NCBI GenBank assembly: GCA_030530865.1
Contig: JAUMUC010000002.1
Coordinates: 62,001 to 126,000 of the forward strand
DNA from: Lactobacillus sp.
Lineage (GTDB): Bacteria; Bacillota; Bacilli; Lactobacillales; Lactobacillaceae
DNA length: 64,000 nt
Direction of reading: 5' to 3'
Shown: positions 9,870 to 19,034 of the stretch, in pieces
Position numbering within the stretch: position 1 is the stretch's first letter
How the letters are laid out: each line of letters starts with the position of its first letter
The notes under the pieces: generated by a model
The model's database searches: none
What the model was told of the DNA's origin: nothing
Seen by the model: the letters and a program-made list of their open reading frames with translations, nothing else
Made by a program: the position numbers and the translations under genes

Positions 9870-9898
9870 AATTTACCATGGTAAAAATACTCTGTCAA
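9870..9898 (-). promoter_or_regulatory. Promoter of the metQNI transcript
   Basis: Consensus TTGACA (9898-9893), 17-base spacer and TAAATT (9875-9870) on the minus strand, directly before the T-box leader and just after folA. Confidence 0.75.
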
Positions 9899-9909
9899 CA
9901 AAAAATTAA

Positions 9910-10410
9910 TTATTTTTTGCGAAAAGTTTTAAAAGTGTAATCGTATAGATTCTTTTCATCTTTAGCAAAGCTTTGTTTAGCGACTAATTCAAATTTTGAA
10001 TAGTCAATTTCTGGCATGTACGTATCCGCAGAAAATTCAGCATCTATTTCTGTTTTTTCTAACACATCTGCTAGATCAATTAAATTTTCAAAAATTGAGA
10101 CTCCCCCGATTGCAGTTAACCGATCATGGTAATTTTTAATAAAGTCTCGCAAATTTTCTAAGCCGGTAAAAACTTTCACTTGATCATGATTCGCATATTT
10201 TTGAGCAAAAGCATGATCTCTTGTCAAAACTATATGTTGGCGATTGGCCAACAATTTTGGCAAGGATGCAAAGGTTTTTCGGCCCATAATCATCGGGTCT
10301 GTCGCCGTGATTTTTCTAAAATGCTTCATATCCGCTGGCAATGACCAAGGTAATTTTCCCTGATAGCCGATGGCATGATTTTTATCTTCAGCCCACACAA
10401 AAGTTAACAT
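9910..10410 (-). CDS. folA: Dihydrofolate reductase
   Basis: NADPH-dependent reduction of dihydrofolate to tetrahydrofolate, recycling the cofactor consumed by ThyA. The 166-residue protein has the N-terminal [22 protein letters not shown] active-site segment and the IMGRKTFASLP motif. Its ATG overlaps the thyA stop codon (TAATG), so translation is coupled. It ends a permease-thyA-folA unit; I see no clear terminator after it. Confidence 0.96.
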   Translation of the reverse strand: MLTFVWAEDKNHAIGYQGKLPWSLPADMKHFRKITATDPMIMGRKTFASLPKLLANRQHIVLTRDHAFAQKYANHDQVKVFTGLENLRDFIKNYHDRLTAIGGVSIFENLIDLADVLEKTEIDAEFSADTYMPEIDYSKFELVAKQSFAKDEKNLYDYTFKTFRKK

Positions 10411-11366
10411 TAGACAGCCACCGGTGCCTTAATAGTTGCATGATGTTGGTAATCAAGCACTTTAATGTCATCCATTTCAAAGTCAGTAATAAACTTTTTA
10501 TCAGGATTAAGCCATAATTTAGGGCTATCAAATGGCTTTCTAGAAAGTTGCTCTTTAACTTGTTCAAAGTGATTGCTGTAGATATGAGCGTCACCGATTG
10601 TATGGATAAACTCGCCTACTTCTAATCCAGTTTCTCTAGCAATTAAGCTTAAAAGAAGTGAATAACTGGCAATGTTGAAAGGAATTCCTAAGAACATATC
10701 GCCTGAACGTTGATATAATTGCACACTTAGCTTGCCATTATTGACATAAAATTGGAACAAAGTATGGCAAGGAGGAAGTGCACTAGTTGGCACATCTTCT
10801 GGATTCCAAGCAGAAACAATTAAGCGACGCGAATTTGGATTACTCTTAATTTGATCAATTACATCTTGAATTTGATCGATTGTACCACCTTCACGCTTTT
10901 GCCAATGACGCCATTGTGCACCGTAAACATCACCTAAAGAACCATATTTTTTAGCAAAATTAGCATCTTGCAAAACTTTTTCGGTAAATGCGGCCATTTG
11001 TTCTTGGTAAACGGCTTTAAATTCAGGATCATGCAATTGACGGTTACCAAAATCTGTCATGTCTGGACCATGATAATCAGGACTTTCAACGTAACGCTTA
11101 AAAGCCCATTCGTCCCAAATATGATTATTGTGCTCTAACAAAAAGCGAATATTTGTGTCGCCACGTAGGAACCACAATAATTCGCTCTTAATTAGGCCAA
11201 ATGGTACTCGCTTAGTAGTAATTAGCGGAAAGCCTTTAGATAAATCGAAACGCATTTGAGCACCAAAAATACTTTTAGTACCAGTACCAGTTCGATCTCC
11301 CTTAAAGTCTCCTTCATTAATAATTTTTGCTAATAAATCCAAATATGGAGTTTCTAATACTGCCAT
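10410..11366 (-). CDS. thyA: Thymidylate synthase
   Basis: Converts dUMP to dTMP using methylene-tetrahydrofolate. It has 318 residues, the longer Lactobacillus/Staphylococcus-type form. Seen: the [18 protein letters not shown] substrate segment near the N-terminus, catalytic Cys200 in [10 protein letters not shown], and the C-terminal IKAPVAV tail that closes the active site. Its start overlaps the permease stop (TAATG) and its stop overlaps the folA start. Confidence 0.97.
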   Translation of the reverse strand: MAVLETPYLDLLAKIINEGDFKGDRTGTGTKSIFGAQMRFDLSKGFPLITTKRVPFGLIKSELLWFLRGDTNIRFLLEHNNHIWDEWAFKRYVESPDYHGPDMTDFGNRQLHDPEFKAVYQEQMAAFTEKVLQDANFAKKYGSLGDVYGAQWRHWQKREGGTIDQIQDVIDQIKSNPNSRRLIVSAWNPEDVPTSALPPCHTLFQFYVNNGKLSVQLYQRSGDMFLGIPFNIASYSLLLSLIARETGLEVGEFIHTIGDAHIYSNHFEQVKEQLSRKPFDSPKLWLNPDKKFITDFEMDDIKVLDYQHHATIKAPVAV

Positions 11367-12739
11367 TATGACTTCTTTCTATGTCTAATTAAGTAAACAA
11401 CCACAGCTACAATCAAGACAATTGCACCAGCGATAACTGAAATTCTAGTATCTGGGTTGATGAACATAAAGACCACAATTAAAGCTAACATGATCATTGC
11501 AAAGTAGTTTGAAAATGGGTACAAAGGCAATGAAAATGGATGATCTTCCATCAATTCAGGATTATGTTTTCTAAACTTCAATTCCGCAATCAAAATACAG
11601 AACCATGGAATCATTCCTGGTAAAACTGAAGAACTGAAGACAATCACAAACAACTCACTCATTGATTTATTGAATTGAGCTGCAATGACGTTCAAAATAA
11701 ATCCAATTAAAATTCCTGATCCGATTCCCAAAATGGCACGGTCTGGAACATGGTGCTTACTTAAGTTATTGAAAAACTTAGGAGCATCATTATGTTTAGA
11801 AAGCTTTAACAGCATTCTACTTGATGAATAAATACCAGAGTTGGCACCTGACAAGGCTGCAGTTAAAACAACAAAGTTAATAATTGATGCAGCTGCAGTA
11901 ATACCAACTTTCGCAAAAGTATTAGTAAATGGTGAACCACCAATTTGATCCAATTGATTCCATGGATAAATTGAAACAATCACAAAAATTGCTCCAACGT
12001 AGAAAATCAAGATTCGCCAAATAATTGACTTAACACTTTTGACAATCGCTTTTTGCGGATTAGCAACTTCCCCAGCGGAAATTCCTAATAATTCAATACC
12101 TTCATATGAACCAACCACAATGGACATTGAAAAAATAAAACCTGAAAGACCGCCAGCAAAGAAACCGCCATGTTCCCAAAGATTTGAAACACCGATTGGT
12201 TGGCCGTGATTTCCGATACCAAAGAAAATCATCAAAAAGCCAAGAATTATCATCAAAATGATTGTGACTACTTTAATCATGGCAAACCAAAATTCAAGTG
12301 AACCATAGGCTTTGGCACTTGCTAAGTTAGCCATGATTAGAAAAGCAATAATGATAATTCCGACAGTTAAGCTATTGATATTTGGCCACCAGAATTTCAA
12401 ATATTCTGTTGCAGCAACAACTTCACTCATCCCAACAACAATATATTCGAAAACATTGGCCCATTCAGCCATATAACCAGCTAATGGATGAACATATTTG
12501 GTGGCATAATCAGCAAAAGAACCTGTACCAGGATTAATGTATAACATTTCTCCCAAGGCTCTCATTACTATATATAGAAGAAAACCAACAAATAAGTAAG
12601 AAAGAATAACAGATGGCCCGGTCCACTTAATAGTAGAACTAGCACCCATGAATAGCCCTACTCCGATGGCACCTCCAAGTGATATCATTTCCATTTGTCC
12701 AGCGGACATCGAGCGTTTCAATTTTCGATGCTGACTCAT
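11366..12739 (-). CDS. APC-superfamily amino acid permease (AAT family)
   Basis: Cytoplasmic-membrane amino acid importer with about 12 membrane segments in 457 residues. The first helix carries [15 protein letters not shown], the family substrate-binding unwound region, followed by [12 protein letters not shown] and [16 protein letters not shown], as in AAT-family permeases for proline, GABA or aromatic amino acids. The substrate cannot be assigned. It overlaps thyA by one base (TAATG), which links its expression to dTMP synthesis without an obvious reason. Confidence 0.9.
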   Translation of the reverse strand: MSQHRKLKRSMSAGQMEMISLGGAIGVGLFMGASSTIKWTGPSVILSYLFVGFLLYIVMRALGEMLYINPGTGSFADYATKYVHPLAGYMAEWANVFEYIVVGMSEVVAATEYLKFWWPNINSLTVGIIIIAFLIMANLASAKAYGSLEFWFAMIKVVTIILMIILGFLMIFFGIGNHGQPIGVSNLWEHGGFFAGGLSGFIFSMSIVVGSYEGIELLGISAGEVANPQKAIVKSVKSIIWRILIFYVGAIFVIVSIYPWNQLDQIGGSPFTNTFAKVGITAAASIINFVVLTAALSGANSGIYSSSRMLLKLSKHNDAPKFFNNLSKHHVPDRAILGIGSGILIGFILNVIAAQFNKSMSELFVIVFSSSVLPGMIPWFCILIAELKFRKHNPELMEDHPFSLPLYPFSNYFAMIMLALIVVFMFINPDTRISVIAGAIVLIVAVVVYLIRHRKKS

Positions 12740-12748
12740 TACATCCTC

Positions 12749-13435
12749 CTACTTTGTTCCCAATCCAGCCTTAATCAGTTCAACGGGATTTAACCAAACG
12801 CCATTATCTGACCAATAATTGTTATCGGGTGCATGATATTTCTTTTTAATATATGGTTTGTCTGTTCGTGTCACACCTAAGTGCAAGTGATTACCAGTTA
12901 AGACACCTAATTTTTGTCCTAACTTCACATGTTGACCTTTTTTGACAATAATATCTGTCATATTAATGAAAGCTTCTTGATAAACTGTAACGTAGCCATC
13001 TTTGCTAATAATCCAAATGTAATTGCCGATTCCAGGAGCCCAGCCCACTTTATGAACTACACCACTATGAACGCAGAGCACACTTGCATTTTTGCCGACT
13101 TCGCCCCAGCCAAAATCCCAGCCATCATGCCAATATGTTGGCTTACCTTTATGGTCACGAGCATAACCAGTTTTACCAAATTGTTGACCATCTTCATATT
13201 TTGGACCAGAATCCTTAATCTTCTTAAATGGCCAGCCCCAAGTTGCTTTGACAACTTTTTTCTTCTTTATATTAGTTTTTGCATTTGGCTTTTCATAGAA
13301 ATATTTAGTGGCCTCACGTTGAGCAAGTTGCCAGCTACGACTATTTATTGAAAAATATCCAATTACAACTAATAAAACGATGACAACCAGTAGTAAGAGT
13401 TTACTAGCTAAGTTACCTTTTTTATTTTTTGCCAT
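12749..13435 (-). CDS. M23 family metallopeptidase (membrane-anchored)
   Basis: Predicted cell-wall peptidase of the LytM/M23 family. An N-terminal hydrophobic helix (residues 11-29) anchors it outside the membrane. The zinc-site residues are intact: His103 and Asp107 in HDGWDFG, and the HLHLG motif with His183 and His185. A basic linker (KKKK) lies between anchor and domain. GAGG precedes the ATG. It lies 9 bases upstream of the permease and may share its transcript. Its wall substrate is unknown. Confidence 0.85.
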   Translation of the reverse strand: MAKNKKGNLASKLLLLVVIVLLVVIGYFSINSRSWQLAQREATKYFYEKPNAKTNIKKKKVVKATWGWPFKKIKDSGPKYEDGQQFGKTGYARDHKGKPTYWHDGWDFGWGEVGKNASVLCVHSGVVHKVGWAPGIGNYIWIISKDGYVTVYQEAFINMTDIIVKKGQHVKLGQKLGVLTGNHLHLGVTRTDKPYIKKKYHAPDNNYWSDNGVWLNPVELIKAGLGTK

Positions 13436-13503
13436 AAAACATCCTCATACAATTTGGTTTTGTTAAAAATTAACTCTTAAATGATATCATAAACCTGTAA
13501 AGC

Positions 13504-13523
13504 AAAAAAGAGCCTGACGGCTC
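13504..13523 (-). terminator. Terminator of tRNA-Ser
   Basis: Stem GAGCC/GGCTC (13519-13523 with 13510-13514) followed by six T on the minus strand, right after the tRNA. Confidence 0.8.
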
Positions 13524-13529
13524 AATTAA

Positions 13530-13615
13530 GGAGCGTACAAGATTTGAACTTGCGCGCCGAAAAAATCGGTTCGCCGGATTTCGAGTCCGGTGCATTACCA
13601 CTCTGCCAACGCTCC
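13530..13615 (-). tRNA. tRNA-Ser (anticodon CGA)
   Basis: Reads UCG codons. On the minus strand the acceptor ends GGAGCGT and ACGCTCC pair. The anticodon stem CCGGA/TCCGG encloses loop CTCGAAA with anticodon CGA. A long variable arm (GAACCGATTTTTTCGGCG region) is typical of serine tRNAs, and the T-arm is GCAAGTTCAAATCTTGT. The CCA end is not encoded. Confidence 0.96.
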
Positions 13616-13624
13616 ATCTCATCC

Positions 13625-13653
13625 ATTTTAGCAATTTTTCGATAAATGGTAAA
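13625..13653 (-). promoter_or_regulatory. Promoter of tRNA-Ser
   Basis: TTTACC (13653-13648), 17-base spacer and TAAAAT (13630-13625) on the minus strand, about 10 bases before the tRNA. Confidence 0.7.
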
Positions 13654-13694
13654 TAATTCTGATAAAATAGACGAAACAAGTTATAAGATGACAG

Positions 13695-14279
13695 GTGCTT
13701 ATGATATTTCAAAATATAATTATCAGCACAATGCTGATTATCATGCTGATTACTTTGCTGAATCTGAGTGATCGCTTTAATTATTGGGACCATAAGATAG
13801 AAACTTTAATTGATTTTCCACATACGAATGTAATCTGGAAAATTATCGCCTTTATTTATGACCCAAAAATCATTATTGTAGCGGTTGTTTTGTTAGCTAC
13901 CATGGCATTACAAGATAATGACTGGAAATTAGCGACTTGGCTGTTAATGAACATCGGTTTAAGTGACGGGATTGGATACGGCTTGAAAAAAGTCGTTCAT
14001 CGCCCTCGTCCCGAGGATCACTCACAGCTTGATGGTGGTTACAGTTTTCCAAGCGGTCACATCTTAAGTTCAACGACCTTTACCCTTTTGCTTTTGCACT
14101 TACATGATAGTTTTTCTATATATAGTATTGTGCTAATTGCCGGTTGGGTTTTATTAATCGTTTCTAGAGTGACTTTATCAGCCCACTACCCTAGTGATGC
14201 AATTGGAGCTATTTTAGTCAGCTTTTTGAGTTATAATTTATCACTTTACATAATAGATATTATTTCTATTTATCTTTAG
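13695..14279 (+). CDS. PAP2 superfamily phosphatase
   Basis: Membrane lipid phosphatase of the PAP2/PgpB type, possibly acting on undecaprenyl pyrophosphate or phosphatidic acid. All three signature motifs are present: KKVVHRPRP, FPSGHILS and SRVTLSAHYPSDA, on a background of about five membrane segments. The start is uncertain: GTG at 13695, or ATG at 13701 with AGGTG close before it. A TAAAAT -10 lies at 13663-13668 without a good -35. Its 3' end overlaps convergent degV by four bases, so no terminator lies between them. Confidence 0.88.
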   Translation: MLMIFQNIIISTMLIIMLITLLNLSDRFNYWDHKIETLIDFPHTNVIWKIIAFIYDPKIIIVAVVLLATMALQDNDWKLATWLLMNIGLSDGIGYGLKKVVHRPRPEDHSQLDGGYSFPSGHILSSTTFTLLLLHLHDSFSIYSIVLIAGWVLLIVSRVTLSAHYPSDAIGAILVSFLSYNLSLYIIDIISIYL

Positions 14280-15094
14280 TTGTGAAATCCAACTAAGATA
14301 CCGCCACGTTCACCGTAGAAAGTGCAGATTCCTCTAGTTTTTCTAATTGTAATTTTGGCATTTGGAAAGCTTGCTAGGATTTTATCCTTTAAAATAATTG
14401 ATTCTGCTTCGTTATCGCAGTGATCGATATAAACAGTTCCACCTTGATAGCCTTTGGCCTTCATTTGATCAATGATGTCGGCCAAGGCTTTTTTCATACC
14501 ACGGGTTTTGTTTAATAAAGCAAACTTACCTTCTTCATCAACAGTACCAATTACCATGATTTTTAGCATGCCGGCTAATCTGGCAGCAACCATTGGTAAA
14601 CGACCATTTAAGGCTAAGTTTCTGAGTGACTTCAAAACGAAAACTAAGTCAGTATGAGTCATTTCTTCATTAATACGGCCTTCTAGTTCGTTAAATGGAA
14701 CATCTTCTTCGGCTAATTTTTCAATGATATCGACAATCACTCTATTTTCTGGTCCAACAGTTTTTGCATCTAAAACGAGTACGTTACGGTCAGGATATTT
14801 TTCAAGATATAATTCTTTAGCTTGCAAAGCAGCATTATAAGAACCTGACAAACCGCTAGTCAAAGGAAGCATGACAATATTTTCACCAGTCATGCGGTCA
14901 AGCCAATCTTGAATATTTGGACATGAGCTTCTACCTGCTTCCTTAGTAGTAGCCATGGTTTTTAATAATTCGTTAGTATCAAGAGAATCATCATCGATAT
15001 AAGTTTTATCTTTGAAAGAAATTCTCAATGGTGTAATTACTACGTCATCGGTACGATCATTTGATCCTGAATCTAAAATAATTTGAATTTTCAT
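14276..15094 (-). CDS. DegV family fatty acid-binding protein
   Basis: DegV proteins bind a fatty acid and, as FakB in staphylococci, hand it to the FakA kinase. The 272 residues show the early DSGSND segment, the GRSSCPNIQDW region, the central TSGLSGSYNAA ligand loop and RLAGMLKIM before the second domain. Which FakB-type function it has cannot be told. It has a promoter (TTGACT/TATTTT) back to back with that of eno. Confidence 0.93.
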   Translation of the reverse strand: MKIQIILDSGSNDRTDDVVITPLRISFKDKTYIDDDSLDTNELLKTMATTKEAGRSSCPNIQDWLDRMTGENIVMLPLTSGLSGSYNAALQAKELYLEKYPDRNVLVLDAKTVGPENRVIVDIIEKLAEEDVPFNELEGRINEEMTHTDLVFVLKSLRNLALNGRLPMVAARLAGMLKIMVIGTVDEEGKFALLNKTRGMKKALADIIDQMKAKGYQGGTVYIDHCDNEAESIILKDKILASFPNAKITIRKTRGICTFYGERGGILVGFHN

Positions 15095-15132
15095 ATTACT
15101 GTCCGTTTCTTTAAATCATATAGTTTTTAATT

Positions 15133-15161
15133 AAAATAAACTATTTATCATTCATAGTCAA
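15133..15161 (-). promoter_or_regulatory. Promoter of degV
   Basis: TTGACT (15161-15156), 17-base spacer and TATTTT (15138-15133) on the minus strand. Confidence 0.6.
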
Positions 15162-15201
15162 CAATAATGTTAAATCGTTTTTAAAAATTTCCTCTGAAAT
15201 G

Positions 15202-15230
15202 TTTACACTTTCAGTCCATTAAGCTAAAAT
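15202..15230 (+). promoter_or_regulatory. Promoter of eno
   Basis: TTTACA (15202-15207), 17-base spacer and TAAAAT (15225-15230). A leader of about 77 bases with two hairpins follows. Confidence 0.75.
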
Positions 15231-15243
15231 CAAATATGGAAAT

Positions 15244-15290
15244 AAGAGCAGATGCTCTTGTCGGTGTTTAGTCTTGCATGGATAAACACC
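15244..15290 (+). promoter_or_regulatory. Two hairpins in the eno 5' leader
   Basis: Hairpin 1 has arms AAGAGCA (15244-15250) and TGCTCTT (15253-15259). Hairpin 2 has perfect arms GGTGTTTA (15263-15270) and TAAACACC (15283-15290) around a 12-base loop. Neither is followed by a T run, so they are not terminators; a message-stabilising role is my inference. Confidence 0.6.
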
Positions 15291-15313
15291 ATAAATTTTG
15301 AGGAGGTTTTTTG

Positions 15314-16600
15314 ATGTTAAAACCAGTTATTGAAAACGTACATGCTAGAGAAATTTTTGACTCACGTGGTAACCCAACTGTTGAAGTTGAAGTAACCCTT
15401 TCAAACGGCTTAATGGCTCGTGCTGAAGTTCCTTCAGGTGCTTCAACTGGTGAAAATGAAGCTGTTGAATTACGTGATGGTGGTTCACGTCTTGGTGGTA
15501 AGGGTGTTGCTACTGCAGTTAACAACGTTAACACTGAAATCGCTAAGGCTTTGAAGGGTATGTCACCTTTCAACCAAGCTTTAGTTGACCAAACTATGAT
15601 TGACTTAGATGGTACTGCAAACAAGGGTCGTTTGGGTGCTAACGCAATCTTGGGTACTTCAATGGCAGTTGCTGATGTTGCTGCTAAGGCTACTCACCAA
15701 CCTTTATACCGTTACCTTGGTGGTATCGACTTAGAAATGCCTCAAACTTTCCACAACGTTATTAACGGTGGTGAACACGCAGACAACGGTATCGACATTC
15801 AAGAATTCATGATCTGCCCTGTTAAGAAGACTTCATTCCGTGATGGTTTTGAAAAGATCGTTAACACTTACCACACTTTGAAGAAGGTTCTTGAAGACAT
15901 GGGTTACGAAACTGGTCTTGGTGACGAAGGTGGTTTCGCTCCTAACATGAAGAACTCAGAAGAAGCTTTGAAGGCTTTACACGAAGCTATCGTTAAGGCT
16001 GGTTACAAGCCAGGTGAAGACATCGCTATCGCTTGTGACTGTGCTGCTTCATACTTCTACAACAAGGAAGATGGTAAGTACCACCTTGAAGGTAAGGTTC
16101 TTACTGGTGAAGAACTTGCTCAATACTACGACAAGTTATTGAACGAATTCCCAGAATTAATTTCTATGGAAGACCCATACGACGAAAACGACGTTGAAGG
16201 TATGGTATCATTCACTAAGTCACACAAGGACCGTGTACAAATCGTTCTTGATGACTTCATTTGTACTAACCCTGCTCTTCTTAAGAAGGCTATCAAGGAA
16301 GGTGCCGGTAACGCTTCACTTATCAAGTTGAACCAAATCGGTACTGTTACTGAAACTCTTGAAACTATCCGTCTTTCACGTAAGAACGGTTACAACACTA
16401 TGATTTCTCACCGTTCAGGTGAAACTGGTGATACTTTCATCGCTGACTTAGCTGTTGCCGTAAACGGTGGTCAATTGAAGACTGGTGCTCCAGCTCGTTC
16501 AGAACGTGTTGAAAAGTACAACCAATTATTAAGAATCGAAGAAGAACTTGGTAAGGGTGAACGTTTAGCATTCTTCCCATACTCAATCGATGCTGAATAA
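15314..16600 (+). CDS. eno: Enolase
   Basis: Glycolytic conversion of 2-phosphoglycerate to phosphoenolpyruvate. The 428 residues include REIFDSRGNPTVEVEV, the SGASTGENEAVELRD loop, LGDEGGFAPN, the metal-binding ISMEDPYDENDVEG, and SHRSGETGDTFIADLAV near the C-terminus. Start set at ATG 15314, seven bases after a strong AGGAGG (15301-15306); the in-frame TTG at 15311 is too close. Codon choice is visibly biased (AAC, AAG, GGT, CTT runs), unlike the neighbours, as expected for a very highly expressed gene. Confidence 0.98.
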   Translation: MLKPVIENVHAREIFDSRGNPTVEVEVTLSNGLMARAEVPSGASTGENEAVELRDGGSRLGGKGVATAVNNVNTEIAKALKGMSPFNQALVDQTMIDLDGTANKGRLGANAILGTSMAVADVAAKATHQPLYRYLGGIDLEMPQTFHNVINGGEHADNGIDIQEFMICPVKKTSFRDGFEKIVNTYHTLKKVLEDMGYETGLGDEGGFAPNMKNSEEALKALHEAIVKAGYKPGEDIAIACDCAASYFYNKEDGKYHLEGKVLTGEELAQYYDKLLNEFPELISMEDPYDENDVEGMVSFTKSHKDRVQIVLDDFICTNPALLKKAIKEGAGNASLIKLNQIGTVTETLETIRLSRKNGYNTMISHRSGETGDTFIADLAVAVNGGQLKTGAPARSERVEKYNQLLRIEEELGKGERLAFFPYSIDAE

Positions 16601-16616
16601 TTAAAATCAGTTTTAT

Positions 16617-16648
16617 AACAACGGAGCTTCTGCTTCGTTGTTTTTTTT
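16617..16648 (+). terminator. Terminator after eno
   Basis: Arms ACAACGGAGC and GCTTCGTTGT around TTCT (16618-16641), then eight T. It ends one base before the ribosome site of the next gene. Confidence 0.85.
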
Positions 16649-16659
16649 AAGGAGATTTT

Positions 16660-18936
16660 ATGGCAGAAAAATACCAAGGCCTCTCCTCTTCTGAAGCAGA
16701 ACAACGACTCAAAGATAATGGATATAATGAAGTACCTGAGCCAAGTTACAATTTCTGGAAAGCCTTTTTCGGAAAACTTTGGAACCTCTCTGCTTGGATT
16801 TTGGAAGCAGCCTTAATAGTTGAATGTTTATTAGGTAAATGGGTTCAATCCCTCTTTGTTTTATTGATGTTGCTTTTTGCAGCTTATAACGGAGCCACTC
16901 AAAAGAAAAAGTCACAAAAAGTTTTAAACAAAATTTCTCATAAGCTAACTCCTCTAGCTAAAGTTATGCGGGATGGAAATTGGCAAAAAATTGCAGCTAA
17001 GTTCTTGGTAGTTGACGATTTGGTCAGCTTACAAAAAGGTGATGTTTTAGCTGCCGATGTTGAAGTCCTTTCTGGTGAATTATCATTTGATGAAAGTAGC
17101 ATTACCGGTGAATCTGAAGCTGTTAAAAAGCAAATTGGCGATACCGCCTTTGCTGGTACAACGGTTGTTAACGGTTTTGGTTTAGCTAAAGTTACTGCTG
17201 TTGGTAAAGATAGTCGTTCAGGTAAGACGATTAACTTGATCAACAAATCAGCTGCACCAGGACACTTGCAAGAATTATTAACTAAGTTGATTTTCTATCT
17301 ATGTGTGTTAGATGGAATTTTGACTGTCTTCATTATCATTGGTGCGTTAGTCAAAGGTGAAGGTTTGCACGGCATTATTCAAATGTTGCCTTTCTTAGCA
17401 ATGATGTTTATTGCTTCTATTCCGGTGGCAATGCCCTCTACTTTTGCTCTTTCTAACTCATTTGAAGCCACTGATTTATCTAAAAAAGGAATTTTGACTG
17501 CTGATTTGACTGGTATTCAAGATGCAGCCAATTTGAACTTATTGCTTTTAGATAAAACTGGAACCATTACTGAAAATAAAACTAGTGTGGTTGAATGGCA
17601 TAATTATTCAGCTTTGGCAGATAAGGAAATTCTGGCTTTGCTTTCTTCAGCGGTTGACCGTCAAAATGAAAGTATCATTGATCGTGCTTTATTAGATTTA
17701 TTAACTGAAGAAAAAATTACTTTACCTGAATTCTCAAGTTTTGTTCCCTTTTCAAGTGATACCGGATATTCGCAAGCAGAATGCCAAAACCATAACATCA
17801 AACTTGGTTCATTTAAGCAATTAGCCTTAATTGATCCTGAAGCTGAAAATGTTGCTAAAGAACTCGACTTTTCAAAGGGTCGTTCAGTTGCATTATTAGT
17901 AGATGACCACCTAGCCGCTGTCTTTTTATTAAAAGATCGCATTCGTTCTGATTCAAAAGCTATCTTATCTGAATTACAAGAACGTGGCATAAAAACTATT
18001 ATGTTAACTGGTGACAATCGTCGTACGGCTGAAGCTGTTGCGCGTGAAGTTAACCTTAATGGTGATATTATTGCTATTTCTGATTTAACTGATAGTACTG
18101 ATTTACAAAAGATTAGTGGTATTGCTGAAGTTTTACCTGAAGACAAGTTAAGAATTGTACGCTTATTCCAAGAAAAAGGCTTTATCGTTGGAATGACTGG
18201 GGACGGTGTTAATGACGCCCCTGCTTTGAAACAAGCTGAAGTTGGTATTGCAGTTTCTAGTGCAGTCGACGTTGCTAAGCGTTCAAGTAAGATGGTACTG
18301 CTTGAAGATGGTCTTTCTGGTATCCTTCACATTTTGGATTCAGGCCACCGTGTATATCAAAGAATGACTACTTGGTCATTGACTAAGCTTTCTAGAACTG
18401 CAGAATTAACCATGTTAATTACCTTTGGTTACTTGTTCTACAACTTTATTCCACTTGCATTAAATGCCATGGTTATTTACACCATCATGAATAATATGGT
18501 TACCATGATGATCGGTACCGACCGCGTGACAATTACTAAGCAACCAGAAAATTGGGATATGCTGAAATTAGCAAAAATTGCTTTTTCATTAGCATTTGGT
18601 TGGCTAGTTGTCGGTGTGCTCTTTGTTTCAGTACTTTTGCATCAAGGATTTGATCATAATTCAATCGCTACAATGACTTACATTTTCTTGGTAACAAGTG
18701 CGATGTTGCTTGTTTTGATTACAAGAACTAAAGGATACTTCTGGATGGACTACCCTTCAAAATTTGTCGGATCTGTCCAAATTATCGATATGATCCTAAC
18801 TATTTTATTAGCCACTTTCGGAATTGCGATGGCTCAAATTGACTTTAAGTTGGTTCTCTTGAGTTTGGCAGTTTCTCTAGTTGGAGCAATCATTATTGAT
18901 CTAATTTATAGTCCAGTTATTAAAAAAGTTAAATAA
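16660..18936 (+). CDS. P-type cation-transporting ATPase (type III-like)
   Basis: ATP-driven ion pump of the cytoplasmic membrane, 758 residues. Domain order is typical: N-terminal MAEKYQGLSSSEAEQRL cytosolic start, two helices, actuator domain with TGES (SSITGESEAV), phosphorylation site DKTGTITENKT with Asp near 298, hinge TGDGVNDAPALKQAEVG near 513, and C-terminal helices. The short form and the VGIAVSSAVDVAKRSSKMVLLEDGL segment resemble type IIIA proton pumps, but the ion is not proven. AAGGAG lies five bases before the ATG. No promoter is visible between the eno terminator and the gene. Confidence 0.9.
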   Translation: MAEKYQGLSSSEAEQRLKDNGYNEVPEPSYNFWKAFFGKLWNLSAWILEAALIVECLLGKWVQSLFVLLMLLFAAYNGATQKKKSQKVLNKISHKLTPLAKVMRDGNWQKIAAKFLVVDDLVSLQKGDVLAADVEVLSGELSFDESSITGESEAVKKQIGDTAFAGTTVVNGFGLAKVTAVGKDSRSGKTINLINKSAAPGHLQELLTKLIFYLCVLDGILTVFIIIGALVKGEGLHGIIQMLPFLAMMFIASIPVAMPSTFALSNSFEATDLSKKGILTADLTGIQDAANLNLLLLDKTGTITENKTSVVEWHNYSALADKEILALLSSAVDRQNESIIDRALLDLLTEEKITLPEFSSFVPFSSDTGYSQAECQNHNIKLGSFKQLALIDPEAENVAKELDFSKGRSVALLVDDHLAAVFLLKDRIRSDSKAILSELQERGIKTIMLTGDNRRTAEAVAREVNLNGDIIAISDLTDSTDLQKISGIAEVLPEDKLRIVRLFQEKGFIVGMTGDGVNDAPALKQAEVGIAVSSAVDVAKRSSKMVLLEDGLSGILHILDSGHRVYQRMTTWSLTKLSRTAELTMLITFGYLFYNFIPLALNAMVIYTIMNNMVTMMIGTDRVTITKQPENWDMLKLAKIAFSLAFGWLVVGVLFVSVLLHQGFDHNSIATMTYIFLVTSAMLLVLITRTKGYFWMDYPSKFVGSVQIIDMILTILLATFGIAMAQIDFKLVLLSLAVSLVGAIIIDLIYSPVIKKVK

Positions 18937-18939
18937 GCA

Positions 18940-18973
18940 AAAAAAGCTCGATGAAATTCATTGAGCTTTTCTT
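18940..18973 (+). terminator. Terminator after the P-type ATPase gene
   Basis: Arms AAAGCTCGATG and CATTGAGCTTT (18943-18969) flanked by A and T runs. Confidence 0.8.
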
Positions 18974-19034
18974 TTATTTTCAAAATAATTTTAGTATACT
19001 TAAACTAATTTTTATTTTTGAAAAGGAGAAGAAT

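Noticed and set aside
13470..13793. Open frame on the minus strand covering the tRNA-Ser gene
   Set aside because: It reads through the tRNA, its terminator and promoter, has no ribosome site and an unlikely composition.
18951..19034. N-terminal extension of the second amino acid permease
   Set aside because: It would encode the previous terminator hairpin; the ATG at 19035 has a clear AAAAGGAG site and a normal N-terminus.
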